Part shown: positions 13,877-21,999 of the stretch, one piece after another
Layout of the letters: the number at the start of each line of letters is the position of its first letter
Numbering within the stretch: position 1 is the first letter of the stretch
From: Oscillospiraceae bacterium
Lineage (GTDB): Bacteria; Bacillota; Clostridia; Oscillospirales; Ruminococcaceae
Assembly: GCA_031280965.1 (NCBI GenBank)
Contig: JAITFZ010000031.1
Span: 1-42,535 of the forward strand
DNA length: 42,535 nt
Direction of reading: 5' to 3'
Made by a program: the position numbers and the translations under genes
Notes under the pieces: generated by a model
Database searches by the model: none
What the model was told of the DNA's origin: nothing
The model's input: only the letters and a program-made list of their open reading frames with translations

Positions 13877-15078
13877 CTTTCAAAATCCTTTATATAGTTT
13901 AAATCCCAATTTCTGCCGCCCCAGCCGGAAGGAAAGCGAACTCTGTAGTATTCCTCGAACATTCTGCGCCTGAGTTGCCCGTTTTCGTTAACGCCGCGGT
14001 TATCAATAAAAGCGTCAATTTCCGCCTGTGTGAAAGCGGCGTATTCGTTATCCCTTACGCGCCGCGCCACAATAACAAGCCTTACGCTTGAATCCGCGCC
14101 GTTCGCAAAGATTTCAAAGTCGCAGGTTGAAAGCATCAGAAGTTCATCGCCGTACTGCAGGTCAACGTTGGTATAATACATGCTTCTGTCAAGAATACCG
14201 GCTACAAAATTATCAAAGTGCGATTTGCTTCTGAAGTAAACATGCCTCCAGTAATCAAAGACTTCACCCTGCGTGGGACGTATATTAGACTGAAAAACCG
14301 CGAAGATTTTATAAGTTCCGTATTCATAAAGCGTATCGAATGTGATAACGGGGTTCTGCTTTAAAAACTCAAACGAATCCACGCCCGATGTTCTGTTCGG
14401 GCGGTAATTCATGAGCGGCTGAAAGAGGTCTTTATTTTGAAGGTTGTGCCCGTAAATAATTATATTGTGCGGGCGTTCGGTAGGAGTGAATCTTCCCTCC
14501 CAGTCCGCGAAAACAGTGCCGTTCGTGGTGGGTATTCTGTCGTGGTTGTGCTTCAAATAGAACTCGTTATCGCCTACCCACGCGCCGTTTTCATCATAAT
14601 ATGCGTACTGATAAACCGGATGCTGGATTATCGGGTATATTTCAAGATAGCCCACGAAGTCATTATTTTTGTTGTACCAGTCGTAATACATGCCTATAAC
14701 ATTAACCGGCTCACCCCCTGTACCGTCCGAACCCATGTGCTGCGGGAAATGTACGCCTATGAATTCCTCGCCGGTATAACTGTCCCTGATTTCCATAATT
14801 TCCCGCCATTCGCGGGCGCTTCTTGCCTCGCGAAGCACGTAAAAATCTATAATATGCCCCGCCGCCCATATAATCAAAGCAAGCGAGCCGATGAAAATCA
14901 GCTTCCTTACTATATCTCCGGGCGCATCGCCCTTCCACGGCAAAAGCCCGCGGAAAATCGAGACGGCAATATTCTCCTTGCGTCTTAATATACGTATGTT
15001 TCCGTCCGAACGCACCTGCCCGGCGGGACTTCTCTGACTAACGGGTTTTTTAACAGGTCTTTTATCAAATTCAGGCAA
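13873..15078 (-). CDS. Class B sortase, third of three in tandem
   Basis: A 401-residue membrane-anchored transpeptidase with a TTG start at 15078 (AAAGGA 10 nt upstream; the nearby ATG hits a stop). The cytoplasmic N-terminus carries 'LLPWKGDAPGDIVRKLIFIG' and leads into one membrane helix near residues 65-85. The catalytic domain has the His in 'IIYGHNLQN', the Cys in 'LMLSTCDFE' and the Arg in 'SVRLVIVARRVR', the class B set. A long C-terminal tail ends with 'WGGRNWDLNYI'. Sortases attach surface proteins to the wall or crosslink pilins; no substrate with a sorting signal is in this window. It is translationally coupled to the SpoIID gene. Confidence 0.85.
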   Translation of the reverse strand: MPEFDKRPVKKPVSQRSPAGQVRSDGNIRILRRKENIAVSIFRGLLPWKGDAPGDIVRKLIFIGSLALIIWAAGHIIDFYVLREARSAREWREIMEIRDSYTGEEFIGVHFPQHMGSDGTGGEPVNVIGMYYDWYNKNNDFVGYLEIYPIIQHPVYQYAYYDENGAWVGDNEFYLKHNHDRIPTTNGTVFADWEGRFTPTERPHNIIIYGHNLQNKDLFQPLMNYRPNRTSGVDSFEFLKQNPVITFDTLYEYGTYKIFAVFQSNIRPTQGEVFDYWRHVYFRSKSHFDNFVAGILDRSMYYTNVDLQYGDELLMLSTCDFEIFANGADSSVRLVIVARRVRDNEYAAFTQAEIDAFIDNRGVNENGQLRRRMFEEYYRVRFPSGWGGRNWDLNYIKDFER

Positions 15079-15110
15079 TTTTTCCCATTCCTTTCAACAA
15101 CTAAATTAAA

Positions 15111-16505
15111 TTAAAAATCTACCATTCTTGTAATATAGTTTAAACGTGTATCCGCATCCGGATTTTCAAGCAGGAACTCGTCAAGCCCGATAATCTTGCT
15201 TGTGTCCCAATTCCTGCCCTGCCACATGCCGCCTCTGCGCTCATAGAAAAGATTGAAAAAAAGCGGGCTGGAATTTACGTAGGCGGCGTCTAAATCAAAA
15301 TCATCTATAGTTTCACCCTCGCGGAGCCGCCGCGCAAATACTGCCACACGCGCATCCACGGATTCGCCAAGCGGATAATGACAGGTGGAAAGCGTCAGGA
15401 TTTCATCTCCGTACATAACGTCTACATCGGTGTAAAACGCGCTTCTGTCCATTATATTCTGCATAAAATCATAGAACGACGCCCTGTCGGGGAATTCTCT
15501 CTTTCTGAAATAATCGTAAACATCTTCATACTTATCTTCTTCCGTATGTACAAATATAACGGCGAATACCTTGTAAAGCCCTTCGGTATAAAGTGTGTTG
15601 AATTCAATAATCGGATTTTCGCGGTAAAATTCTATGCTCGGACGCGGATAATTGTGGTGATACGGGTAATAAAGCGAAACAGTATGAAACCTTGAGCGGT
15701 TTCTCATGTTGTGACCGTAAAGCACGGTATTATCCGGACGGTATGTAGGGGTAAAGGGGAAGCGCCACTCGGCGTAAATCGAGCCGTAAGCTGAACGAAT
15801 GTGGTCAATGTCGTAGTCCAGGTAGTAGTGGTTATCGCCCGTAACTCTGCCGTCTTCCCCGTATCTGCGATATTGCAGTACCGGATAATCAAGCCGCGTG
15901 TCCTGTATTCTGAGCCAGCCGATTAAGTCGTTGTTCCTGTCATAAGTTTCTATGTACTGCGGTTTAATCCCCGGCCGTTCCATAAGTATTTCGAGAATCC
16001 GCTCGGGAGAAAGCGGGATAAACTCGGCAAGCTCATGTGCGTATTCGAGAAGGGCGGCGGGGTCGTCGGCGAGCATTTCCTCGATTTTATCGGAGGGAAG
16101 CGAAAGACTGCCTGACATCTCAAACTGTTCAAGCGCCCGTTCCATTCCCTGCCTGAGATTGTTGTAGTTTGCTTCGTCTGCTGCGCCGCTTCGTATATTA
16201 TTGAAAATCATACCGAAGCAAACAATTGCGACCATAAGCGAAACCATGAATACGATTTTCCGAACGATTTCAAGCGGCTTGTCGCTCCTTAAAGGCATAA
16301 CGGCTCTTACGAACGCCGTTATGCCGCCCGTTTGCGCAATTGTTTCCCCGTCATAATCGGGCAGAACAGGCAAAACGTGTATAACATCGCCGCCTTGTTC
16401 CGGCTCGGGTAATTCCGGTTCAACAGCAACTTCCGTTATAACGCCGCCCGTCGCCGCTTTTTTTGTTTCTATTTCGTCTAAGATTTCCTGAAGCCTGTCA
16501 GCCAT
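15111..16505 (-). CDS. Class B sortase, second of three in tandem
   Basis: A 464-residue protein. I chose the ATG at 16505 (MADRLQEILDEIE) with GAAAGG 9 nt upstream; a TTG 9 nt earlier overlaps that spacer. The N-terminal 85 residues are acidic and cytoplasmic, with 'PLRSDKPLEIVRKIVFMVSL' just before the membrane helix (about residues 95-115). An extra helical stretch of about 75 residues follows before the sortase core. Catalytic residues are the His in 'VLYGHNMRN', the Cys in 'ILTLSTCHYP' and the Arg in 'DARVAVFARRLR'. The C-terminal tail contains 'MWQGRNWDTSKI'. It lies 28 nt and 32 nt from its sortase neighbours. Confidence 0.85.
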   Translation of the reverse strand: MADRLQEILDEIETKKAATGGVITEVAVEPELPEPEQGGDVIHVLPVLPDYDGETIAQTGGITAFVRAVMPLRSDKPLEIVRKIVFMVSLMVAIVCFGMIFNNIRSGAADEANYNNLRQGMERALEQFEMSGSLSLPSDKIEEMLADDPAALLEYAHELAEFIPLSPERILEILMERPGIKPQYIETYDRNNDLIGWLRIQDTRLDYPVLQYRRYGEDGRVTGDNHYYLDYDIDHIRSAYGSIYAEWRFPFTPTYRPDNTVLYGHNMRNRSRFHTVSLYYPYHHNYPRPSIEFYRENPIIEFNTLYTEGLYKVFAVIFVHTEEDKYEDVYDYFRKREFPDRASFYDFMQNIMDRSAFYTDVDVMYGDEILTLSTCHYPLGESVDARVAVFARRLREGETIDDFDLDAAYVNSSPLFFNLFYERRGGMWQGRNWDTSKIIGLDEFLLENPDADTRLNYITRMVDF

Positions 16506-16532
16506 AATTCTCAACCTTTCATTATCGGTAAG

Positions 16533-17630
16533 TTAGTCCTGATTGTAGCATAAAAGATATGTTTCATAATCCCAAACCCTGCCTGCCCAGTTACTGCCGA
16601 GCCGCCGTCTTTGAAGCTCGAACGGCAGGAAAGCTTCATTATGCTGTGCTTTATTGACGTCTACATAAGAGCTTTCGCCCTCTCTTACCCTGCGCGCAAA
16701 TACAACTGCGCGGGTATCAACGCTTCTGGTGTAAGGCCAGTAGCAGGTAGACAAAGTCAAAATATGGTCGCCGTACATTAAATCAACATCGGTGAAAAGT
16801 ACGCTCCTGTCCATTACGCCGAGGATAAATTCATGGAAGTGTTCCTTGTCCCGAAACTCACGGAAAGAAAGATAAGGGAAGACTTCACCATGCTGTTCAT
16901 CCGTGTTGAACAAAACCGTGGCAAAAATTTTCCAGTCATGCCGCTCATACAGCGTGTTGAAATGGACTATGGGGTGCCGCTGATAAAAAGACAAGTCCCT
17001 TTTCTCAAAGCCTTTAAAATAAGACGCAACCTGATGAAAATAGTTGCCGGTGTAAATATTATGACCGTAGAGAATGGTGTTCCCGGAAAGATTGCCATCC
17101 GCGAAGTTGTTGCGAAAGTCCGCGAAAATCGTGCCGCCTTCGCTTTTTGTGTGGTCAAAAGCACGGTCAAGATAATACTTGTTATCATTTGTCTGATAAA
17201 CAAGATAATTGACTATATACCTGTCGCGGTCGCTGTAAGGCAGAGAAGAGTTCATGTCGGGGATTAAAATATGCCCGACTAAATCGTTGTTGAAATCCCA
17301 ATGCATGATATACTCGGGTAGAATTTCGGGCTTCTCGCGTAAAACCGAATCGCGAATATCATCGGGAATATTAACGTTCCAGAAATCTCTCATTTTCTGG
17401 TCGATTTTATATTGCTGATAAAGGTCGTTCCCAAAGACGAACGCTTCTCTCCCGCCGAAATAAATCAGCGCGGAGAGTGCGCCGAGGAATATAATTTTCC
17501 TCATGATTTCAAATATGCTGTCGCCTTTCCAGGGGATAAAGCGCATGGAAAACCGCGCAAAAGGATTGCGCTTTTTGCCGTTTATATAGACACCGCGTGT
17601 GCGCGGTCTTGTATTGTATGCTGCCGCCAT
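16533..17630 (-). CDS. Class B sortase, first of three in tandem
   Basis: A 365-residue protein starting at 17630 behind AGAGGA. The basic cytoplasmic N-terminus contains 'FIPWKGDSIFEIMRKIIFLG', followed by one membrane helix at about residues 45-65. The core has the His in 'ILYGHNIYT', the Cys in 'ILTLSTCYWP' and the Arg in 'DTRAVVFARRVR'. Its C-terminal tail has 'NWAGRVWDYETYL', like the other two. The gene begins 15 nt after the pncC-like gene, so the sortases are probably read from the same transcript as the housekeeping genes upstream. It is the shortest of the three. Confidence 0.85.
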   Translation of the reverse strand: MAAAYNTRPRTRGVYINGKKRNPFARFSMRFIPWKGDSIFEIMRKIIFLGALSALIYFGGREAFVFGNDLYQQYKIDQKMRDFWNVNIPDDIRDSVLREKPEILPEYIMHWDFNNDLVGHILIPDMNSSLPYSDRDRYIVNYLVYQTNDNKYYLDRAFDHTKSEGGTIFADFRNNFADGNLSGNTILYGHNIYTGNYFHQVASYFKGFEKRDLSFYQRHPIVHFNTLYERHDWKIFATVLFNTDEQHGEVFPYLSFREFRDKEHFHEFILGVMDRSVLFTDVDLMYGDHILTLSTCYWPYTRSVDTRAVVFARRVREGESSYVDVNKAQHNEAFLPFELQRRRLGSNWAGRVWDYETYLLCYNQD

Positions 17631-17644
17631 AACTTTTCCTCTGT

Positions 17645-18154
17645 TTATGAAATTGTATTAAGTATTAAAATCAATGCCTGCCTTACCGATTCAAGACGGA
17701 TATACTCTCTGCCGTAATCAGGGTTTATTTCAAGGTGCAGAACATTCAATTTTTTCCTGAAAGAACATGCGAAATATACTGTTCCCGTCGGCTTTTCCGC
17801 AGTGCCGCCGCCGGGGCCCGCAATGCCTGTGACTGAAATAGCGGCGATTCCGTTTGAAATTCTTCTTGCGCCGACTGCCATTTCGGCGGCACATTCCGCC
17901 GATACAGCACCGAATTTTGCCAATGTCTGCGCGTTCACGCCGAGCAGGTGCTGTTTAACTTCGTTGGCGTAAGCGCAGATTCCGAAATTGAAAACCTGCG
18001 AAGACCCGCTCACTCCCGTAAGCGCCCCCGAAAGCAGTCCACCCGTACAGCTCTCGGCTGTGCTGAGTATAATTTGCTTATGATGTAATAATTGTACTAC
18101 ATCTTGTGCCGCTTTGTCAATAGATAAGCGCATATTGTTAATATGTGTATTCAT
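17645..18154 (-). CDS. pncC: Nicotinamide-nucleotide amidase, stand-alone CinA C-terminal domain
   Basis: A 169-residue protein from the ATG at 18154. A frame extending to a TTG at 18193 overlaps the thiI stop and lacks a ribosome site; the start is uncertain. Signature motifs of the CinA-C/PncC family are 'LSTAESCTGGLLSGALT', 'YANEVKQHLLGV' and 'ISVTGIAGPGGGTAEKPTGT'. PncC deamidates NMN to nicotinate mononucleotide in the pyridine nucleotide salvage cycle. The usual N-terminal CinA (COG1058) domain is absent, as in stand-alone PncC. It stands between thiI and the sortases on the same strand. Confidence 0.85.
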   Translation of the reverse strand: MNTHINNMRLSIDKAAQDVVQLLHHKQIILSTAESCTGGLLSGALTGVSGSSQVFNFGICAYANEVKQHLLGVNAQTLAKFGAVSAECAAEMAVGARRISNGIAAISVTGIAGPGGGTAEKPTGTVYFACSFRKKLNVLHLEINPDYGREYIRLESVRQALILILNTIS

Positions 18155-18179
18155 AATTTTACGATAATTTTCTTTCCTG

Positions 18180-19358
18180 TTATAATTGACCAAATATTTT
18201 TATGTTAATATTTTCCGAGCAATCTTGAATAAAAGCGGGATTCAGGCGCTTTTCCAACCTTTGAACATCTGAAAGCAACGGTTTCAGCTTCGGGCGGCGC
18301 GGCGTAAATACCGTACAGCAGTCCTCGTAAGGCAGTGTTGAAATTTCAAACGTGCCGATTTTACGGGCAATTGCGGTTATTTCGATTTTATCCATGCCGA
18401 TTACAGGGCGGTAGACCGGCAGGTTCGCCGCATCGTCCGTGCAGATTATGGCGGCGGGGGTTTGGCTGGCTACCTGTCCGACGCTTTCGCCTGTAATTAC
18501 CGCTGAATAATGCCGCTCACCGCAAAGCTTCATCGCAATCTTCATCATCGCACGCCGAAGCAGAACAGTCATGAATTCCTCGGGGCAGTTGTCCCTGATG
18601 TCTTCCTGCGCTTCGGTAAGATTGATACAAAAAAGCCTGATTTCGCCGCAGTATTCTGATAATTTTTCACACAGGCTTTCAACCTTTATAAGTGCGCGTT
18701 CCGAGGTGTACGGCGGGCTTTGAAAGTGCAGCATATCCACTGTCAGTCCCCGCTTTGCCATCATGTAGGCGGCGACGGGGCTGTCAATTCCGCCCGAGAG
18801 CAGAACCAATGCTTTCCCTGAAGTTCCGACCGGAATTCCGCCCGCGCCCTGTAAGCGGTTAGGGCAGACGAAGGCGTTGTTGTCGCGTATTTCAAGATGT
18901 ACCGTTACATCGGGACTGTGCAAATCAACCTTTAAATGCGGGAAGGCTTCGAGAACAGCTCCGCCGAATTCCCGCATAAGCTCCATTGAATTCATAGGGA
19001 AAGCTTTGTCGGCGCGCTTTGCCTCTACCTTGAAGCTCTTTGCAGAAACAAGTTTATTTTCTAAATAAGGCACGCCGAGCCGCACAATTTCGCCATAATC
19101 TTTCGGTAGAGAAAGCGAGCGCTGTACCGCGCCGAGCCCGAATACAGTCAACAGGCGCCTTTCTGCTTCGTTTAAGTTTGCGTTTTCCGAAGCTCCCGAA
19201 ACCGGCGTGATGTAAAGCGTGGATTGTGCGCGTTCGTAGGTGAAGCCGCCGAGAGGAGATAAACGCCGTTTTATATTTTTAATCATGCGTTCTTCAAAAA
19301 GCCGCTTGTTGTTCCCTTTTAAAGCGATTTCGCCGTATTTCGCCATGAAAATTTCCAT
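18180..19358 (-). CDS. thiI: tRNA 4-thiouridine synthetase ThiI
   Basis: A 392-residue protein starting at the ATG (19358) that follows the desulfurase stop directly. Domains are an N-terminal ferredoxin-like plus THUMP RNA-binding region (about 1-165) and the adenylating PP-loop domain with 'VLLSGGIDSPVAAYMMAKRG'. Other conserved blocks are 'ITGESVGQVASQT' and 'PYEDCCTVFTPRRPKLKP'. It uses ATP and sulfur relayed from a cysteine desulfurase to make s4U at tRNA position 8. The length fits the short form without a rhodanese domain, typical of Firmicutes, where a dedicated NifS-like enzyme supplies sulfur; such a gene lies immediately upstream. Confidence 0.93.
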   Translation of the reverse strand: MEIFMAKYGEIALKGNNKRLFEERMIKNIKRRLSPLGGFTYERAQSTLYITPVSGASENANLNEAERRLLTVFGLGAVQRSLSLPKDYGEIVRLGVPYLENKLVSAKSFKVEAKRADKAFPMNSMELMREFGGAVLEAFPHLKVDLHSPDVTVHLEIRDNNAFVCPNRLQGAGGIPVGTSGKALVLLSGGIDSPVAAYMMAKRGLTVDMLHFQSPPYTSERALIKVESLCEKLSEYCGEIRLFCINLTEAQEDIRDNCPEEFMTVLLRRAMMKIAMKLCGERHYSAVITGESVGQVASQTPAAIICTDDAANLPVYRPVIGMDKIEITAIARKIGTFEISTLPYEDCCTVFTPRRPKLKPLLSDVQRLEKRLNPAFIQDCSENINIKIFGQL

Positions 19359-20474
19359 TTATCGTTTGAACCTCTGTATTCCCGCCTTTAAAACTTCGGC
19401 GAATCTGTCTATTTCCGCTGTTGTGTTTTCTTCAGAAAAACTTAGCCTGAGCGCGGAATCCGCATCCCTTTCAGACACGCCGAAAGCAAGCAAAGCTTTA
19501 CTTTTACTGTTTTTCGCGCAAGCCGAGCCGCTTGAAACATAAATATCATTTTCTGCAAAATAGTGCAGAAGAATTTCGCTTTTCACGCCATTTACGGTGA
19601 AGTTGACTATTCCGGGCAGATTACCGCGGCTGTTGAGTCTATAATTAACACCGTTGAAATCCTCTAAAAGTTTCGATAAATACTCTGAAAGTTCTGTGAA
19701 ATGTTTGTGTTCGTATTTAAAGTTTTGCACCGCCGCTTCAAAAGCGGCAATAAGCTCTGTCGGTTCTGTTCCCGAGCGCAGTCCGTCCTGTTGTCCCCCG
19801 CCGCGAATACGCGGCTTCAGGGCAACGCCGTCTTTAATGAAAAGCGCGCCTACACCCTTAACACCGTGAACTTTATGCGCGGAAAGGCTAATCAAATCGC
19901 CGTCCGCCGGGATTTTCATGAACCCCTGCGCCGCGTCCGTATGCACTGTGCAATTAGGGAATCTGCTCTTAACAGCACTGTAAATCTTCGGGGTGTCTAT
20001 GACGAAGCCCGTTTCGTTATTAACCGCCATGACGCTGACCAGCATCACGTCCTGGTCAACCGCCGAGATAATTCTGTCCTCGAAGTTTTCGCCTTTGACC
20101 GGCGAAAGCCTGAGAATACTGGTAGACGACCCTCCCGAAAAGCCGTGCTTTTCAATCTCGTCAAGCGGTTCCGCAACCGACGGATGTTCAATGGTTGTCG
20201 TGATAATTTTGCGCTGCTTTTCACCTTTCGGCTCGCGCAGTCCGAATAAGGCGAGGTTGTTGCTTTCGGTGCCGCCCGATGTGAAAATCAGCCGCCCTCC
20301 GCCCGGCAATTTCGACAGAATTGTCTTTTTTGCGGCGCTGATAATTTTTTCGGCTTCTATCCCGCCCTTGTGAAGCGAGGACGGATTGGCGTAATTATCG
20401 CGCAAAACTGCGTTCAACACGCCTATTGCTTCTTTGTGCGGCTTGGTTGTCGCCGCGTTATCAAAATAAATCAT
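19359..20474 (-). CDS. Cysteine desulfurase (NifS/IscS-like) paired with ThiI
   Basis: A 371-residue PLP enzyme. I chose the ATG at 20474 (MIYFDNAATTKPH), the usual family start; a longer frame from 20492 adds MCYNIT. Motifs are 'FTSGGTESNNLAL', 'HTDAAQGFMKI', the PLP lysine in 'LSAHKVHGVKGVGA', 'RGGGQQDGLRSGTEPTELI' and the catalytic Cys in 'VSSGSACAKNSK'. It releases sulfur from cysteine and hands it to ThiI next door. No ribosome site precedes the start, but an extended -10 lies 6 nt upstream, so the mRNA may be leaderless. It is the first gene of the minus-strand run down to the SpoIID gene. Confidence 0.9.
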   Translation of the reverse strand: MIYFDNAATTKPHKEAIGVLNAVLRDNYANPSSLHKGGIEAEKIISAAKKTILSKLPGGGRLIFTSGGTESNNLALFGLREPKGEKQRKIITTTIEHPSVAEPLDEIEKHGFSGGSSTSILRLSPVKGENFEDRIISAVDQDVMLVSVMAVNNETGFVIDTPKIYSAVKSRFPNCTVHTDAAQGFMKIPADGDLISLSAHKVHGVKGVGALFIKDGVALKPRIRGGGQQDGLRSGTEPTELIAAFEAAVQNFKYEHKHFTELSEYLSKLLEDFNGVNYRLNSRGNLPGIVNFTVNGVKSEILLHYFAENDIYVSSGSACAKNSKSKALLAFGVSERDADSALRLSFSEENTTAEIDRFAEVLKAGIQRFKR

Positions 20475-20480
20475 AGTTAT

Positions 20481-20490
20481 ATTATAACAC
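20481..20490 (-). promoter_or_regulatory. Extended -10 element at the desulfurase start
   Basis: Minus strand: -10 TATAAT (20486-20481) preceded by TG-T, an extended -10. The -35 region (TTTCAA) is weak at 17 nt. Start of transcription would fall at or near the A of the ATG at 20474. Confidence 0.45.
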
Positions 20491-20587
20491 ATAACATGTG
20501 CATTTGAAATAGTATATTTTAAAATTTTTGTGAAAAAATAGTAAAAAGTAGGGGTGTGAATTGTGTTCGCCCGAAGGAGAAGCTTAT

Positions 20588-21880
20588 ATGATTAATATTT
20601 CAAAGCGCCGACTGACGCATTTAATCGCGTTTCCGACGGCAATAATTGCGGCTCTGACAATTATGCTGTTCATGAACGGCACCGAAGCCGAACATGCAAA
20701 ACGCGCTCTCGAAAACAATTACATGCGCGCCGCGGGCGAACTCAGCCGAAGTCTTGAAAACATAAAAAACACGCTCAATAAAGGCATGTACAGCAATTCA
20801 CCGGCGATGATGAGCGAATTATCAATACGGCTTAACAACGATGCAATGGCGGCAAAGGCAAACCTGGCACAGCTTCCGGTTTCAGACCTCAACCTGATAA
20901 ACACGAACAGGTTTTTGTCGCAGGTCGGGAATTACTCAAAGGCGTTATCCGAACGTGCGGCAAACGATGAAGAACTCACAGCCGAAGACCGCGGGAACTT
21001 GGTGAAGCTTTACGATTACGCCGCTGTCCTGTCCGAAAGCATGTGGGACAACGGCAGACTGCTGAGGGACGGCGCTGTGCCGCCGCCGGATATTACCGAC
21101 GGCTTCAAGGAGATGGAGGACACCTTCGATGATTACCCGATGCTTATATACGACGGGCCTTTCTCCGACCATATAATGCAAAAAGAGCCGCTTATGCTGA
21201 AAAACGCAAATCCGGTCAGCGGCGATGAGGCTTTTCAGTTTGCGGTTTTTGCTTCGGGGATTTCCTCGCTTGTTTTTATGGGTGAGGAGGAGGGCAGGAT
21301 GCCGTCTTATATATTCGGGAACGGCAATACAACCGTAGCCGTAACAAAAGCAGGCGGGTATTTAAGCTATATGCTCGGCTACCGTGCGGTTGAATCCGAA
21401 CGCATAACAGCAGAGCAGGCGGCAGATTCGGCGGGACGGTTCCTTGAAAAGCTCGGAATAACCGATATAACCGGGACTTATTATGAAACACGGGACGGGA
21501 TTTGCATAATCAATTTCGCGGGAATACAGGGAAACGTGACGCTCTACACCGATTTAATTAAAGTCGGCGTAGCTATGGACACGGGCGAGATTTTAAGCGT
21601 GGACGCAAGAGGCTGGTTAGTTAATCACACCAAGCGCAAACTCGGCGAACCGCTTCTCAGCGAGCAGGAAGCCGCCGCGCTTCTTTCGCCGCTTCTTACA
21701 GCCGAAGGTGCAAAGCTGTGCGTAATTCCGTCCGACGGCATGAAAGAAAGGTTTTGCTATGAGTTCAGGTGCAGTACCGAAAAAGGGCGGCAGGTGCTTA
21801 TTTATATTAACGCGGACACGGGCAGGGAAGAACGGATTCTTCTGCTTGAAATAAGCAACAACGGCACATTGACTGTTTAA
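20588..21880 (+). CDS. ypeB: Spore germination protein YpeB
   Basis: A 430-residue protein. I chose the ATG at 20588 because GAAGGAG sits 8 nt before it; a TTG at 20561 would place that site inside the gene. The N-terminal membrane helix (LTHLIAFPTAIIAALTIMLF) is followed by the helical 'EAEHAKRALENNYMRAAGEL' region and PepSY-like C-terminal repeats ('AADSAGRFLEKLGITD', 'EAAALLSPLL'). The length is close to the Bacillus protein. YpeB is needed for the cortex hydrolase SleB to localise and remain stable in spores; no sleB gene is in this window. The gene after it encodes an NlpC/P60-like protein. No clear sigma-A promoter is visible upstream. Confidence 0.8.
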   Translation: MINISKRRLTHLIAFPTAIIAALTIMLFMNGTEAEHAKRALENNYMRAAGELSRSLENIKNTLNKGMYSNSPAMMSELSIRLNNDAMAAKANLAQLPVSDLNLINTNRFLSQVGNYSKALSERAANDEELTAEDRGNLVKLYDYAAVLSESMWDNGRLLRDGAVPPPDITDGFKEMEDTFDDYPMLIYDGPFSDHIMQKEPLMLKNANPVSGDEAFQFAVFASGISSLVFMGEEEGRMPSYIFGNGNTTVAVTKAGGYLSYMLGYRAVESERITAEQAADSAGRFLEKLGITDITGTYYETRDGICIINFAGIQGNVTLYTDLIKVGVAMDTGEILSVDARGWLVNHTKRKLGEPLLSEQEAAALLSPLLTAEGAKLCVIPSDGMKERFCYEFRCSTEKGRQVLIYINADTGREERILLLEISNNGTLTV

Positions 21881-21928
21881 TTGAAGAATTTTGTAAAATT
21901 TTGTAATAAATTTGTAATAGTTTTTGTA

Positions 21929-21957
21929 TTGAAAAACCTGCGGAATTATGTTAGAAT
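21929..21957 (+). promoter_or_regulatory. Promoter of the NlpC/P60-like gene
   Basis: -35 TTGAAA (21929-21934), 17-nt spacer, -10 TAGAAT (21952-21957) preceded by TG-T (extended -10). The start codon at 22000 follows about 35 nt after the expected start site. Confidence 0.65.
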
Positions 21958-21999
21958 AAATAAAAGATGTCCATACGGAAGCAGTAAACAGGTAATTAT

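Noticed and set aside
20493-20587. Sporulation sigma-G promoter for ypeB
   Set aside because: A GTATA and an AATAGTA box are present, but the spacing is about 20 nt, too long for a confident sigma-G call.
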